From Parathalassolituus penaei (GTDB taxonomy: Bacteria; Pseudomonadota; Gammaproteobacteria; Pseudomonadales; Oceanobacteraceae): a stretch of 64,000 nt of DNA. This document shows, piece by piece, positions 9,081-19,509 of the stretch. Where the stretch lies: NCBI RefSeq assembly GCF_026626885.1, contig NZ_JAPNOA010000058.1, positions 41,910 to 105,909 on the forward strand. The letters are read 5' to 3'. Made by a program: the position numbers and the translations under genes. The notes beneath the pieces are model-generated. The model made no database searches, was not told the DNA's origin, and worked only from the letters and a program-made list of their open reading frames with translations. Position 1 is the first letter of the stretch; the number at the start of each line of letters is the position of its first letter.

Positions 9081-12000
9081 ATGCCAAAACGTACAGACAT
9101 TCAAAGTATTCTGATCATTGGCGCTGGCCCAATCGTCATTGGCCAGGCCTGTGAATTCGACTACTCCGGCGCCCAGGCGTGCAAGGCCCTGCGTGAAGAG
9201 GGTTACCGGGTCATCCTGGTGAACTCCAACCCGGCCACCATCATGACCGACCCGTCAATGGCTGATGCGACTTACATCGAGCCAATCACCATTGATGCTG
9301 TTGCCAAGATCATCGAGAAAGAGCGTCCAGACGCCCTGCTGCCAACCATGGGTGGTCAGACTGCCCTGAACTGCGCACTGGGTCTGGAACAGGCCGGTGT
9401 ACTGGCCAAGTTCGGTGTGGAGATGATCGGTGCCAACGCCGACACCATCGACAAGGCCGAAGACCGCAGCCGTTTCGACAAGGCCATGAAGAAAATCGGC
9501 CTGGAGTGTCCACGTGCCGGTATCGCGCACAGCATGGAAGAAGCCCGCGAAGTTCAGAAGACTCTCGGTTTCCCGTGCATCATCCGTCCATCTTTCACCA
9601 TGGGTGGTACCGGTGGCGGTATCGCTTACAACCGTGAAGAGTTCGAAGAAATCTGTGCTCGTGGTCTGGACCTGTCGCCAACCAACGAACTGCTGATCGA
9701 CGAATCCCTGATCGGCTGGAAAGAGTATGAGATGGAAGTTGTTCGCGACAAGAACGACAACTGCATCATCATCTGCTCCATCGAAAACTTCGACGCCATG
9801 GGTGTGCACACCGGTGACTCCATCACCGTGGCTCCGGCACAGACCCTGACCGACAAGGAATACCAGATCATGCGTGACGCCTCCCTGGCGGTACTGCGCG
9901 AGATCGGTGTAGAAACTGGCGGTTCCAACGTACAGTTCGGTATTTGTCCGAAAACCGGCCGTATGGTCGTGATCGAGATGAACCCGCGTGTATCCCGTTC
10001 TTCTGCTCTGGCATCCAAAGCAACCGGTTTCCCGATTGCCAAGGTAGCAGCCAAGCTGGCCGTGGGTTACACCCTGGATGAACTGAGCAACGACATCACT
10101 GGTGGTCGTACTCCGGCGTCTTTCGAGCCGTCTATCGACTACGTAGTGACCAAGATTCCACGTTTCACCTTCGAAAAATTCCCGCAAGCCGACGGCCGTC
10201 TGACCACTCAGATGAAGTCTGTTGGTGAAGTGATGGCGATTGGCCGTACCCAGCAGGAATCTTTCCAGAAAGCCCTGCGTGGTCTGGAAGTGGGGGCAAC
10301 CGGTTTCGACCCTAAAGTGGATGCCAACGACCCGGCTTCCCGTGACAAGGTGATCTCTGAACTGCGTACTCCAGGTGCCGAGCGTGTCTGGTACGTGGGT
10401 GATGCCTTCCGTCTGGGTCTGACTGTGGCTGAAGTGTACGAACACTCTGCCATCGACCCATGGTTCCTGGTGCAGATCGAAGATCTGATCAAGGAAGAAG
10501 CCAAGGTCGCAGCCAGCAGCCTGAATGCGCTGGATTACGACGCGGTATTCCGTCTGAAGCGTAAAGGCTTCTCTGACGCCCGTCTGGCAACCCTGCTGGG
10601 TATTACCGAAAAGACTTTCCGCAAGCACCGTCAGAAACTGGGCGTCCGTCCGGTTTACAAGCGCGTTGACACCTGTGCTGCCGAATTCGCCACCGACACA
10701 GCTTACATGTACTCCACCTACGAGGAAGAGTGCGAAGCCAACCCGTCTGATCGTGAAAAGATCATCGTACTGGGTGGTGGCCCGAACCGTATCGGTCAGG
10801 GGATCGAATTCGACTACTGCTGTGTACACGCCGCTCTGGCTGCCAAGGAAGAAGGTTACGAGGCCATTATGGTCAACTGTAACCCGGAAACCGTTTCTAC
10901 CGACTACGACACCTCCGACCGTCTGTACTTCGAGCCTGTGACTCTGGAAGACGTGCTGGAAATCGTTGAAAAAGAGAAACCGAAGGGCGTTATCGTTCAG
11001 TACGGTGGTCAGACTCCACTGAAACTGGCTGACGAACTGGAAGCCAACGGTGTACCTATCATTGGTACTTCTCCGGAAGCGATTGACCGTGCCGAAGACC
11101 GTGAGCGTTTCCAGCAGATGATCCAGCGTCTGGGTCTGAAGCAGCCGGTAAACGCGACGGTTACTTCCCCGGAAGAAGCCGTACTGAAAGCTGCTGAAAT
11201 CGGTTACCCGCTGGTGGTTCGTCCATCCTACGTACTGGGTGGCCGTGCCATGGAAATCGTGAACAACGAAGCTTCCCTGCGTCGTTACATGACCGAAGCG
11301 GTAAAAGTATCCAACGACTCTCCGGTTCTGCTGGACTACTTCCTGGATCGCGCTATCGAGATCGACATTGACGCCGTATGTGACGGTGAACAGGTTGTGA
11401 TCGGCGGTATCATGCAGCACATTGAACAGGCTGGTATTCACTCCGGTGACTCCGCTTGCTCCCTGCCACCATACAGCCTGCCAAAAGACGTGCAGGACAA
11501 GATGCGTGAACAGGTTGCTGCCATGGCAATGGAACTGGGCGTAATCGGTCTGATGAACACTCAGCTGGCCTGGCAGGACGGCGAAATCTACGTGATCGAG
11601 GTTAACCCTCGTGCATCCCGTACTGTGCCGTTTGTATCCAAGTGTATTGGTACTTCCCTGGCTGCTATTGCTGCCAAGGTCATGACCGGCAAGAAACTGT
11701 CTGAACTGGGCTTCACCAGCGAGATTATTCCGCCGTACTTCTCTGTGAAGGAAGCGGTATTCCCGTTCAACAAGTTCCAGGGCGTTGACCCGATCCTCGG
11801 CCCTGAAATGAAGTCCACCGGTGAAGTAATGGGCGCAGGCAAAACCTTCGGCGAAGCTTTCTACAAAGCCCAGCTGGGTGCCGGTGCCAAGCTGCCAGAA
11901 GGTGGTGTTGCTTTCCTGTCGGTGCGTGAAGCCGACAAGAAAGGTCTGGTGAACGTGGCCAAAGGCCTGGTTGATTGCGGTTTCAGCCTGGTATGTACCG

Positions 12001-12308
12001 ATGGTACTCGCCGTGTGCTGGAAGAAGCCGGTGTGGCTTCCGAGCGCATCAACAAGGTTAACCAGGGTCGTCCACACATTGTTGATCTGATCAAGAACGA
12101 TGGTATCGATCTGATCGTGAACACCACTGATGGCGCTCAGGCAATTTCTGACTCTGCTGACATCCGTCGCAGCGCGCTGCAACACAAGGTTTACTACACC
12201 ACCACCATGGCGGGTGCAGAAGCCGTTGTTGAAGCACTGAAATCTGAAGGCCTGAAAGAAGTGCACCGCCTGCAGGAACTGCACGCTGCGGTTGCCAGCC
12301 AACACTGA
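9081..12308 (+). CDS. carB: Carbamoyl-phosphate synthase large subunit
   Basis: CarB uses bicarbonate, two ATP and CarA-derived ammonia to make carbamoyl phosphate. At 1075 residues it has the usual length. It contains the two homologous ATP-grasp halves. Both show the GGG/GxG nucleotide elements and metal-binding motifs: [17 protein letters not shown] in the first half and [17 protein letters not shown] in the second. The C-terminal allosteric domain (about residues 935-1075) ends the protein. The gene is co-transcribed with carA and followed by greA 20 bp later. Codon use is even along its length. Confidence 0.98.
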   Translation: MPKRTDIQSILIIGAGPIVIGQACEFDYSGAQACKALREEGYRVILVNSNPATIMTDPSMADATYIEPITIDAVAKIIEKERPDALLPTMGGQTALNCALGLEQAGVLAKFGVEMIGANADTIDKAEDRSRFDKAMKKIGLECPRAGIAHSMEEAREVQKTLGFPCIIRPSFTMGGTGGGIAYNREEFEEICARGLDLSPTNELLIDESLIGWKEYEMEVVRDKNDNCIIICSIENFDAMGVHTGDSITVAPAQTLTDKEYQIMRDASLAVLREIGVETGGSNVQFGICPKTGRMVVIEMNPRVSRSSALASKATGFPIAKVAAKLAVGYTLDELSNDITGGRTPASFEPSIDYVVTKIPRFTFEKFPQADGRLTTQMKSVGEVMAIGRTQQESFQKALRGLEVGATGFDPKVDANDPASRDKVISELRTPGAERVWYVGDAFRLGLTVAEVYEHSAIDPWFLVQIEDLIKEEAKVAASSLNALDYDAVFRLKRKGFSDARLATLLGITEKTFRKHRQKLGVRPVYKRVDTCAAEFATDTAYMYSTYEEECEANPSDREKIIVLGGGPNRIGQGIEFDYCCVHAALAAKEEGYEAIMVNCNPETVSTDYDTSDRLYFEPVTLEDVLEIVEKEKPKGVIVQYGGQTPLKLADELEANGVPIIGTSPEAIDRAEDRERFQQMIQRLGLKQPVNATVTSPEEAVLKAAEIGYPLVVRPSYVLGGRAMEIVNNEASLRRYMTEAVKVSNDSPVLLDYFLDRAIEIDIDAVCDGEQVVIGGIMQHIEQAGIHSGDSACSLPPYSLPKDVQDKMREQVAAMAMELGVIGLMNTQLAWQDGEIYVIEVNPRASRTVPFVSKCIGTSLAAIAAKVMTGKKLSELGFTSEIIPPYFSVKEAVFPFNKFQGVDPILGPEMKSTGEVMGAGKTFGEAFYKAQLGAGAKLPEGGVAFLSVREADKKGLVNVAKGLVDCGFSLVCTDGTRRVLEEAGVASERINKVNQGRPHIVDLIKNDGIDLIVNTTDGAQAISDSADIRRSALQHKVYYTTTMAGAEAVVEALKSEGLKEVHRLQELHAAVASQH

Positions 12309-12328
12309 TCAATCAGGAGTATTTGCAG

Positions 12329-12805
12329 ATGCAAAAGTTTCCCATGACTGTGGAAGGGGAAAAGGCTCTGCGTGATGAGCTGCAACGCCTGAAGACGGTA
12401 GACCGTCCAAAGGTGATTGAAGCAATCGCCGAAGCCCGTGAACATGGAGACCTGAAGGAAAACGCCGAATACCATGCCGCGCGTGAACAGCAGGGCTTTA
12501 TCGAAGGTCGTATCCAGGACATCGAAGGCAAGCTGTCCAATGCGCAGGTGATCGATATCAAAACGATCCCGCACACTGGCAAGGTTCTGTTCGGTTCTAC
12601 CGTCGAGCTGATCAACACCGCTAATGACGAAGAAGTGGTTTACCGTATCGTTGGTGACGATGAAGCCAACATCAAGGAAAACCGTATCTCCGTAAACTCT
12701 CCGATCGCCCGCGCCGTTATTGGCAAGGAAGAAGGGGACGTGGTGAACATCAAGGTTCCGAATGGCACTGTTGAGTACGAAATCGGTGCAGTAAAACACC
12801 TGTGA
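12329..12805 (+). CDS. greA: Transcription elongation factor GreA
   Basis: GreA binds the RNA polymerase secondary channel and stimulates cleavage of backtracked transcripts. The 158-residue protein has the N-terminal coiled coil with [18 protein letters not shown] at its tip, including the acidic residues needed for cleavage. A C-terminal FKBP-like domain follows. An in-frame TTG at 12323 would add two residues, but ATG 12329 behind CAGGAG is preferred and gives the standard length. Position directly after carB is as in Pseudomonas-type genomes. Confidence 0.97.
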   Translation: MQKFPMTVEGEKALRDELQRLKTVDRPKVIEAIAEAREHGDLKENAEYHAAREQQGFIEGRIQDIEGKLSNAQVIDIKTIPHTGKVLFGSTVELINTANDEEVVYRIVGDDEANIKENRISVNSPIARAVIGKEEGDVVNIKVPNGTVEYEIGAVKHL

Positions 12806-12830
12806 TCGCCTGATCACTGTTGTTAACAAA

Positions 12831-12863
12831 AGCGCCCTGGCGGGACACCGCCGGGGCGTTTTT
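12831..12863 (+). terminator. Terminator after greA
   Basis: A GC-rich stem (GCGCCCTGGCGG paired with CCGCCGGGGCG, one imperfection) with a GACA-type loop is followed by TTTTTG. It ends the carAB-greA unit. Confidence 0.85.
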
Positions 12864-12924
12864 GTTTCCGGGCTGCGACAATCTGTCCAGCTGTGGAAAT
12901 TCCTTAACTCACTAGAATGCGCGG

Positions 12925-12939
12925 CAAATAACATTATCA
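12925..12939 (+). promoter_or_regulatory. Possible Fur half-site upstream of the TonB receptor
   Basis: The 15 bp CAAATAACATTATCA carry a perfect right Fur half (ATTATCA) but a poor left half. The site lies 14 bp upstream of the receptor start and just downstream of a TAGAAT (12913-12918) that could be a -10. Iron regulation is plausible but weakly supported. Confidence 0.3.
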
Positions 12940-12953
12940 GGGAGTTAGTTGCC

Positions 12954-15044
12954 GTGAAGCTGTTCCGAATCTCACCGTTGGCCGTCCGTGTGGCGACTGC
13001 ATCTGTGACCACCTGTGTTGCTGCGCTGGGAGCAACCAGCAGTTATGCCGCCGCTTCGTCTGCTACCGAGAGCGTACAGAACAGCGCTTACGCCAATACC
13101 AGCCTGAGCGTCGGCGAAGTGGGCGAGATTGTGGTGACAGCGCCTGCCGGTGGTGCCCTGACGTCCGCCACCGTGCTCAGCTCGGTGGATCGTCTGGAAG
13201 GCGAACGGGTACAACAGGACATTCCCCAGGACAGCTGGCAGCTGTTTCGTAACCTGCCGGGTGTCCAGCTCACCAGTTTTGGTCAGGGCAACGAGTCCGG
13301 CAAGCTGTCGTTCCGCGCTTTTAACGGTGAAGGCGAAATCAACGCCGTCAAACTGTTGATCGACGATATTCCGGCTAACACCAACGACGGCAACATGCGT
13401 TACCTCGATACGCTGATGCCGCTGGAAATCGACCATCTGGAAGAAGTTCGCGGCACCAACGACGCCCGCTTTGGCCTCTACAATATCGCCGGTAACGTCA
13501 GCGCCTACACCCGTCAGGGCGGCGATTACAACGAAGCCCGCGTCAGCGCTGGCAGCTTCGGCAACCGCAGCCTGCAAGTCGCCGCTGCCGGTGATGATGG
13601 CAACCACGCCACCAACGCCTTTGTGGGCTGGCAGGCCAGTGATGGCTCACGCGAGCATGCCCACAAGGAAAAATACAGCATGTCCGGCAAGTGGTATTAC
13701 ACCCCGGACGAGCAGAATTACCGACTGGGTGTCATCGTGCGCCACGCCAACGCCGAAGCTGACGAGCCGGGTTATCTGACCGCCGCCGAAGTGGCAGACG
13801 ACCCATGGCAGTCAATGCCGCGTAACGCCAGTGATGGTGGTGTTCGGCCGATGACCATGGCCAGTGTGCATCTGGAAAGCAGCCTCAACGATGAGCTGGA
13901 GCTGGCAGTACGCACCTGGGTCAATCGCATCGACGACCAACGTTGGGTTACCTTCTACAGCAGCCAGCAGGAACGTCGCGCTCAGGAACAACACAGCGGG
14001 ATTCTGTCGACCCTGACCTGGCGACCACAGGTGAACAGCCTGTATGACCTGGCGGTTGAGGGTGGTGTCAGCGCTGAACATCAGGACAACCTCAATAACC
14101 GTTACGCCACCGTATCCCGTGAGCACATCACCCATACCCGCGAGCAGCGTTACTGGCTCAACAATCAGGGTATGTGGGTGCAGGGGCGTATCATGCCAAG
14201 TGAAGACCTGACGCTGGTGCCTGCGTATCGGGTTGACCGCCTGGATGGTGGCTTTGAAAATCGTCTGAACGATACTCGTGCCGATATCAACCAGTACGGC
14301 CTGATTCGCCAGCCCAAGTTCAGCCTGATTTATCAGCTGGTCGACAGCACCAGCCTGTATGCCAACTGGGGTAAAACCTTTCAGGTGGGCATGGGAGCGG
14401 CAACCTTCAAGATCAACCAGCAGGATGATCTGAAACCCTCTATCAACACCGGTTGGGAAACAGGGGTGAAGTTTGGCGACCATAAGCGTGTCAGCGGTCG
14501 TCTGGCGCTGTGGCAACAAACTGCCGACAACGAAGCGCGCAGCAAACTGGGCGATGCCGACAACGATGCTGAAAACATCGGAAAAACCCTTCGTCAGGGT
14601 ATCGACCTGCAACTGAACGCTGAACTGACTGAACAACTGACCAGCTGGATGGCCTGGTCACAACAGCGCTCCCGTATTCTTGAAGCGGATGCCTCCAGTC
14701 CGGCCAGCGACGGTCAGGAAATTGACCACGTTCCGCATTTTGTGGCGTCGGCCGGTGTGGATTACCAGCCAGCGGATCAGTGGGTAGTGGGCGTCAGCAG
14801 CCGTGGCCAGAGCAATTATTATCTGGAACGCACCAACAGCAGCGGCCGTTTTGGTGGATACTGGCTGTTTGATACCCATGTTGATTACCAGCCACGCCCG
14901 GATTTGACCCTGAATCTGGCGGTGCAGAACCTGGGTGATCGTTATTATGAATATGTCTGGTACTACGGCTCAGCCGATGTACCAACCCTGCATGCAGCGG
15001 GAGAGCGCCGCAGTGTGACGGCAGCGGTTAACCTGCAGTTCTGA
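12954..15044 (+). CDS. TonB-dependent outer membrane receptor
   Basis: This is a 696-residue outer membrane receptor. A signal peptide (about residues 1-32, ending in an Ala-rich stretch) precedes a short region with GEIVVTAP, which resembles a TonB box. The plug domain follows (about 55-175: DIPQDSWQLFRNLPGVQL, then VKLLIDDIPANTNDG and a VRGTNDARFG element). A long beta-barrel ends in an aromatic residue (AVNLQF), typical for outer membrane insertion. The start is GTG 12954 behind GGGAG. Substrate is unknown. The PepSY membrane protein directly downstream suggests an iron chelate or similar metal complex (inference). Confidence 0.88.
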   Translation: MKLFRISPLAVRVATASVTTCVAALGATSSYAAASSATESVQNSAYANTSLSVGEVGEIVVTAPAGGALTSATVLSSVDRLEGERVQQDIPQDSWQLFRNLPGVQLTSFGQGNESGKLSFRAFNGEGEINAVKLLIDDIPANTNDGNMRYLDTLMPLEIDHLEEVRGTNDARFGLYNIAGNVSAYTRQGGDYNEARVSAGSFGNRSLQVAAAGDDGNHATNAFVGWQASDGSREHAHKEKYSMSGKWYYTPDEQNYRLGVIVRHANAEADEPGYLTAAEVADDPWQSMPRNASDGGVRPMTMASVHLESSLNDELELAVRTWVNRIDDQRWVTFYSSQQERRAQEQHSGILSTLTWRPQVNSLYDLAVEGGVSAEHQDNLNNRYATVSREHITHTREQRYWLNNQGMWVQGRIMPSEDLTLVPAYRVDRLDGGFENRLNDTRADINQYGLIRQPKFSLIYQLVDSTSLYANWGKTFQVGMGAATFKINQQDDLKPSINTGWETGVKFGDHKRVSGRLALWQQTADNEARSKLGDADNDAENIGKTLRQGIDLQLNAELTEQLTSWMAWSQQRSRILEADASSPASDGQEIDHVPHFVASAGVDYQPADQWVVGVSSRGQSNYYLERTNSSGRFGGYWLFDTHVDYQPRPDLTLNLAVQNLGDRYYEYVWYYGSADVPTLHAAGERRSVTAAVNLQF

Positions 15045-15053
15045 TGAGTGTTT

Positions 15054-16229
15054 ATGTCTGGCCGTTATGTTCGTGCGTTCTGGTTATGGTTACACCGCTG
15101 GTTAGGGTTTGCCCTCGGGCTGCCCTTGCTGGTGGTGGGGCTGAGTGGTTCGATTCTGGTGTTTTATCCAACCCTGGATCGACTGCTCGACTCGCGTATC
15201 GCCAGCGTTACGGGATGTGAAGTCCTGCCGCCTGAGCGGATTCTGGAAGGTTTGCAACAGCAGTTGCCGGAGCGTATTGGCAGCTGGCGGCTGGAAATGC
15301 CCATGGAACCGGGCTTGCCCTATAACGCCCGTTTTATGAATCCGGTCGAGACCCGTGGTGCTGGTTTTGCACCGTTACTGGTGTGGATTCAGCCCTGCAG
15401 CGGCGACGTATTACGGCAGGGATTCTGGGGCCAGACCCTGATGACCTGGATTTACAACCTCCATTACCAGCTGTTGCTGGGGGCTACCGGCAGTAATCTG
15501 GTGGCCTGGGGCGGGCTGGTAACGCTGCTGCTCACGCTGGTGGGGCTGTGGTTGTGGTGGCCCAAAGCCTGGTGGCGTGGGTCGTCATGGCGTAAAGCCC
15601 TGCAATGGCGGCAAGCGGCACACCCGGCGGTATCCAGTTGGCAGCGTCATGTGCTGGTAGGGTTTTACAGCCTGCCGCTGTGGCTGTTGCTGGTTATTAC
15701 GGGAGTCTTGCTGGATGCGCCGGGCTGGTACAACTCGTTGGCGAACCGGGTGTCGCCGTTACCGCCGTATGTGATGTATCACTCAGTGCTGTATGGCTCA
15801 CAACCGGCCATGAGCGCAACGCCTGTGACGGCCGCCGATGCCATCAGGATTGCTCATCAGCAGTTTCCGCAGGCGGAGTTGCGTTGGCTGGAAACCCCGG
15901 CCGATATGCTCGGTGTGTATCAGGTGCGTCTGTATCAGGACGGTGAACCGGGCCGACGTTTTCCGCAAACCCGACTGGTCATCGACCAGTACAGTGGCAA
16001 GGTACTGATGCGTCACGATCCTTTTGAGGACAACGCCGGAGCTACCGTACAGCGCTGGTTACACCCGTTGCACAGTGGTGAAGCCTTCGGACTGGTCGGG
16101 CGCTGGCTGGTGTTGCTGTGCGGGTTGTTGCCAGTGTGGATGCTGTGGACCGGCACGCAGCGCTGGTACATAAAGCGCCAGGCACGCCAGCGTATGCAGT
16201 TGCGTGGTCAAAACGCCGAACGGCACTGA
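15054..16229 (+). CDS. PepSY-associated TM protein (iron-uptake type inner membrane protein)
   Basis: This 391-residue inner membrane protein has an N-terminal membrane helix after FWLWLHRWLGFALG and further helices near residues 145-165, 200-225 and 350-370. The intervening periplasmic parts resemble PepSY domains (LVIDQYSGKVLMRHDPF). His residues in LHRW, NLHYQ and LHPLHSGEAFG fit the conserved pattern of PepSY_TM proteins, which often accompany TonB receptors and are thought to reduce ferric chelates. It starts 9 bp after the receptor stop. A GTG at 15048 is an alternative start two codons upstream. Confidence 0.85.
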   Translation: MSGRYVRAFWLWLHRWLGFALGLPLLVVGLSGSILVFYPTLDRLLDSRIASVTGCEVLPPERILEGLQQQLPERIGSWRLEMPMEPGLPYNARFMNPVETRGAGFAPLLVWIQPCSGDVLRQGFWGQTLMTWIYNLHYQLLLGATGSNLVAWGGLVTLLLTLVGLWLWWPKAWWRGSSWRKALQWRQAAHPAVSSWQRHVLVGFYSLPLWLLLVITGVLLDAPGWYNSLANRVSPLPPYVMYHSVLYGSQPAMSATPVTAADAIRIAHQQFPQAELRWLETPADMLGVYQVRLYQDGEPGRRFPQTRLVIDQYSGKVLMRHDPFEDNAGATVQRWLHPLHSGEAFGLVGRWLVLLCGLLPVWMLWTGTQRWYIKRQARQRMQLRGQNAERH

Positions 16230-16283
16230 ATTTTTCGGTAACCTGTGATTCAAAATCCTTCAGGCTATTGGCAGCAGCGCTAG

Positions 16284-16295
16284 ACTGTATACAGT
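16284..16295. promoter_or_regulatory. 12-bp palindrome upstream of glpK (candidate operator)
   Basis: ACTGTATACAGT is a perfect palindrome 29 bp upstream of the glpK start codon. Size and position fit an operator for a repressor of the glycerol genes, but no regulator gene is nearby. The binding protein is unknown. Confidence 0.35.
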
Positions 16296-16324
16296 TGAAC
16301 TGCAGTCGGGCAGGGGAGGAATCT

Positions 16325-17812
16325 ATGGATATCCACAGTGCCGTATTGGCAATTGATCAGGGTACCACCAGTACCCGCGCCATTCTGTTCGACCATCAAG
16401 CCCGGGAAATTACCTCGGCGCATCAGGAATTTAACCAGTATTACCCGCGAGATGGCTGGGTTGAACACGATCCCGAAGATCTCTGGCGAACCACCTTGCG
16501 TTCCATTGAGCGGGTATTGCAAGGCCCCAGCGCCCGTCACACCCGGGTCGTTGCCATGGGGATTACCAATCAGCGCGAAACCACACTGGTGTGGGATCGC
16601 GAAACCGGCAAGCCGGTGTATAACGCCATTGTCTGGCAAGATCGCCGTACCGCTTCCGAATGTGAACGTCTGCGTCAGCAGGTACCGGAACACGAAATCC
16701 AGTCGCGCTCGGGCTTACTGATCGACCCGTATTTTTCCGCCACCAAAATCGCCTGGATTCTCGACAATATCGAAGGAGCAAGGGCGCGCGCCGAACGGGG
16801 CGAGTTACTGTTTGGAACGGTCGATACCTGGTTGATCTGGAAACTGACCGGTGGTGCAGTACACGCCACCGATGCCACCAATGCCAGCCGTACCAATCTC
16901 TACAACATCCATCGCGGTGAGTGGGACGACGACCTGCTGCAGATTTTCCGCGTTCCGAAAGCCATGCTGCCGGAAGTACGTGATTGTGCCGCTGATTTTG
17001 GTACTACCTTGCCAAGCCTGACCTGCCGTCAGGAGATCCCGATTTGTGGGGTTGCCGGTGATCAGCAGGCCGCGGCGATTGGCCAATGCTGTTTTGCCAA
17101 AGGTGAAGTCAAAGCCACCTATGGCACCGGCTGTTTTGTGCTGCTGAATACCGGTTCCGAGCCTATTCTTTCGACCCAACGCCTGTTAACCACCATCGCC
17201 TGGCAGCTGGATGGCCAGGTCGCCTATGCCCTGGAAGGATCGATTTTTATCGCCGGTGCGGCGGTGCAATGGTTGCGGGATGAGCTGGGGATTATTCGTT
17301 CGGCCGCCGAAACCGAGGTGCTGGCGCGACGTTTGAGCAGCAATAAAGGCGTTTATATGGTGCCAGCTTTTACCGGCCTTGGGGTTCCCTGGTGGCGACC
17401 CGATGCCCGTGCCGCCATTGTGGGGCTGACTCGTGGCGCAGGCAAAGCCGAACTGGCGCGCGCCGCCCTTGAGGCCGTCTGTTACCAGACCAGTGATCTG
17501 TTTGCGGCGATGGAAGCCGAAGGTTTGCGGCCGACCTCATTGCGAGTGGATGGTGGTATGGTCGCCAACAACTGGATGCTGCAGTTCCTCGCCGACGTGC
17601 TGGATACAGAAGTATTACGTCCCGCTATTCTTGAAACCACGGCGTTGGGGGTTGCGTATCTGGCCGGACGCAAAGCCGGTTTGTACGGCGACTTCGAGCA
17701 GTTTGATGCCCTCTGGCATTGCACCGCCGAGTTTGTACCCGCCATGGATAACAGCCTGCGTCAGCAGTTATTGGGTGAATGGGCGCGGGCAGTACAGCGC
17801 GTGACCCTGTAG
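16325..17812 (+). CDS. glpK: Glycerol kinase
   Basis: GlpK phosphorylates glycerol to sn-glycerol 3-phosphate in the cytosol. The 495-residue protein is a FGGY-family kinase. It begins LAIDQGTTSTRAILFD (phosphate-binding motif), then has GWVEHDPEDLW and the substrate region NAIVWQDRRT. The second ATPase half contains KATYGTGCFVLLNTG and the adenosine motif VDGGMVANNWMLQF. Longer frames reach back to 16118, but ATG 16325 sits behind GGGGAGGA and matches the family start. glpD follows 11 bp later, so the pair forms a glycerol catabolic operon. No uptake facilitator gene (glpF) is in view. Confidence 0.97.
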   Translation: MDIHSAVLAIDQGTTSTRAILFDHQAREITSAHQEFNQYYPRDGWVEHDPEDLWRTTLRSIERVLQGPSARHTRVVAMGITNQRETTLVWDRETGKPVYNAIVWQDRRTASECERLRQQVPEHEIQSRSGLLIDPYFSATKIAWILDNIEGARARAERGELLFGTVDTWLIWKLTGGAVHATDATNASRTNLYNIHRGEWDDDLLQIFRVPKAMLPEVRDCAADFGTTLPSLTCRQEIPICGVAGDQQAAAIGQCCFAKGEVKATYGTGCFVLLNTGSEPILSTQRLLTTIAWQLDGQVAYALEGSIFIAGAAVQWLRDELGIIRSAAETEVLARRLSSNKGVYMVPAFTGLGVPWWRPDARAAIVGLTRGAGKAELARAALEAVCYQTSDLFAAMEAEGLRPTSLRVDGGMVANNWMLQFLADVLDTEVLRPAILETTALGVAYLAGRKAGLYGDFEQFDALWHCTAEFVPAMDNSLRQQLLGEWARAVQRVTL

Positions 17813-17823
17813 GAGAGACCGTC

Positions 17824-19503
17824 ATGAGTCGCACGGAACGCCTGCAACAGTTGGCGGACAATACCTGGGATGTAGTGGTGATTGGTGCCGGGATCAACGG
17901 CGCGGTTGCCGCTGCTGCGCTGGCAGCGCGTGGCGTTCGGGTTGCCTTGCTCGATCGTGGTGATTTTGGTGGCGAAACCAGCTCCAACAGTTCCTGTCTG
18001 GTGTGGGGCGGCATCAAATATCTGGAGTCCGGCGATTGGCGTCTGGTCGCCGACCTGTGTCAGAGCCGTAACCGCCTGTTGCAGTGTTTTCCGTCGTCGG
18101 TACGGGAAATCCGTTTTCTGGCGACCTTACCCAAAGGCTTTCGCAAACCGGCCTGGATGTTTTACAGCGGTGCCTGGTTGTATTGGCTGATGGGGTTTGG
18201 CAAAACCCGGCGACCCGAATGGCTCAGTGCCAGCCAGCGTGCCGAACGTGAACCCTTGTTTGCCAGCTCGGGCGCTGAACCGCAACAGGCGGTGGAGTAT
18301 TCCGATGCCTGGCTGGTGGATAACGACAGCCGTTTTACCTTCGGTTTTGTGCGCAGTGCTGTGCAAAGTGGGGCGCTGGCAATCAATTATGTGGAAGCGC
18401 AGGGCAGTGAGCCGGATACCAGTCTGACTGCGCCGGTAACCGGCTGGGTCACTCATGTGTGTGATCAGCGCAGCGGTGCCACAGCGCTGGTACGCTCGCG
18501 GTTTATCATCAACGCCGCTGGTCCCTGGCTGGATGACTTCAATCGCCGCAGTGGTTTGCACAGCGGGTTTGTCCATCGCTTTTCCCGTGGCATTCATCTG
18601 CTGGTACCGCGTATTTCCAGTGTGGAGCGGGTGCTGGCTTTTTTTGCCAGTGATGGCCGCCTGTTTTTTGCCATTCCCATGGGCAAGCGTACCTGTATTG
18701 GCACTACCGATGTGGAGGTGGATTCACCCACGGCGGTGGTCAGTGCTGACGAGCGCCAGTTTGTGCTGGATAACATCAACCGTCTGCTGGCGCTGACACG
18801 TCCACTGGTAGCGGCCGATGTAATCAGTGAACGCTGTGGTGTGCGGCCGTTGGTGGTGCCTGCTGATTCCGATATTTCCAGCACAAACGCCTCAATGACA
18901 GACTGGCAGCATTTATCGCGTCGCCATCAGCTGGTGAATGGTGACGGCTGGTTAGGCATTTACGGCGGTAAACTGACCGACTGCCTGAACGTGGGGGAGG
19001 AGGTTTGTGCGGCACTGAAACAACAGGGGTTGGCGCTGGGAGACGAACGTGCGGGGTGGTTAGGTGAGGCGGGGCCTGAACAACGTGATGACTTCATGGC
19101 GGCTGCTTGGGCAACCGGCCTTAACGAACATACCCGCCCGGACGCTCTGGAGCCTTTGAGTGAACGCTTGTGGCGGCGTTATGGTCCGGCGGCGGCGGAC
19201 ATTCTGCACTGGGGGGTTCAAGACCCGGATTTATGGTTGCCGGTGCTACGTAATGACGATTTGTTACGGGCTGAGGTAATGCTGGCAGCAAGGGATGAAA
19301 TGATCGAAACCCTGGAAGACTTCCTGCGGCGGCGCACCATGATTGCGCTGACCATCCCGTGTGAGCAGCTGTGTAATGATCCGGGCTTGGCGGAAATTGC
19401 CCGTTTGTTGTTCGGGGCGCAGGCGAGTGAACGACTGGAAGAGTTTTTTCAGACCCGCCAACACAGGATTCAGCAACCGGCGGGCACAACACCCGCCAGT
19501 TGA
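17824..19503 (+). CDS. glpD: Glycerol-3-phosphate dehydrogenase (aerobic, FAD-dependent)
   Basis: GlpD oxidises glycerol 3-phosphate to dihydroxyacetone phosphate at the inner membrane and passes electrons to quinone. The 559-residue protein has an FAD dinucleotide fold near the N-terminus (VVVIGAGINGAVAAAALAAR), then the GETSSNSSCLVWGGIKYLE segment in place of the usual SSRSTKLVHGG stretch. Later come INAAGPWLDDF and GIYGGKLTDCLNVGEEV. The last motif corresponds to the family GGKxTxxR region. The start ATG follows AGGAGAG. Overall assignment as a GlpD/DAO-family protein is strong; exact substrate is taken from the neighbouring glpK. Confidence 0.88.
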   Translation: MSRTERLQQLADNTWDVVVIGAGINGAVAAAALAARGVRVALLDRGDFGGETSSNSSCLVWGGIKYLESGDWRLVADLCQSRNRLLQCFPSSVREIRFLATLPKGFRKPAWMFYSGAWLYWLMGFGKTRRPEWLSASQRAEREPLFASSGAEPQQAVEYSDAWLVDNDSRFTFGFVRSAVQSGALAINYVEAQGSEPDTSLTAPVTGWVTHVCDQRSGATALVRSRFIINAAGPWLDDFNRRSGLHSGFVHRFSRGIHLLVPRISSVERVLAFFASDGRLFFAIPMGKRTCIGTTDVEVDSPTAVVSADERQFVLDNINRLLALTRPLVAADVISERCGVRPLVVPADSDISSTNASMTDWQHLSRRHQLVNGDGWLGIYGGKLTDCLNVGEEVCAALKQQGLALGDERAGWLGEAGPEQRDDFMAAAWATGLNEHTRPDALEPLSERLWRRYGPAAADILHWGVQDPDLWLPVLRNDDLLRAEVMLAARDEMIETLEDFLRRRTMIALTIPCEQLCNDPGLAEIARLLFGAQASERLEEFFQTRQHRIQQPAGTTPAS

Positions 19504-19509
19504 GTCGCA

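Noticed and set aside
9255-12305. 1016-codon open frame antisense to carB
   Set aside because: It is a shadow of codon bias in a long, highly expressed gene. The translation has no recognisable domain and lies wholly within carB.
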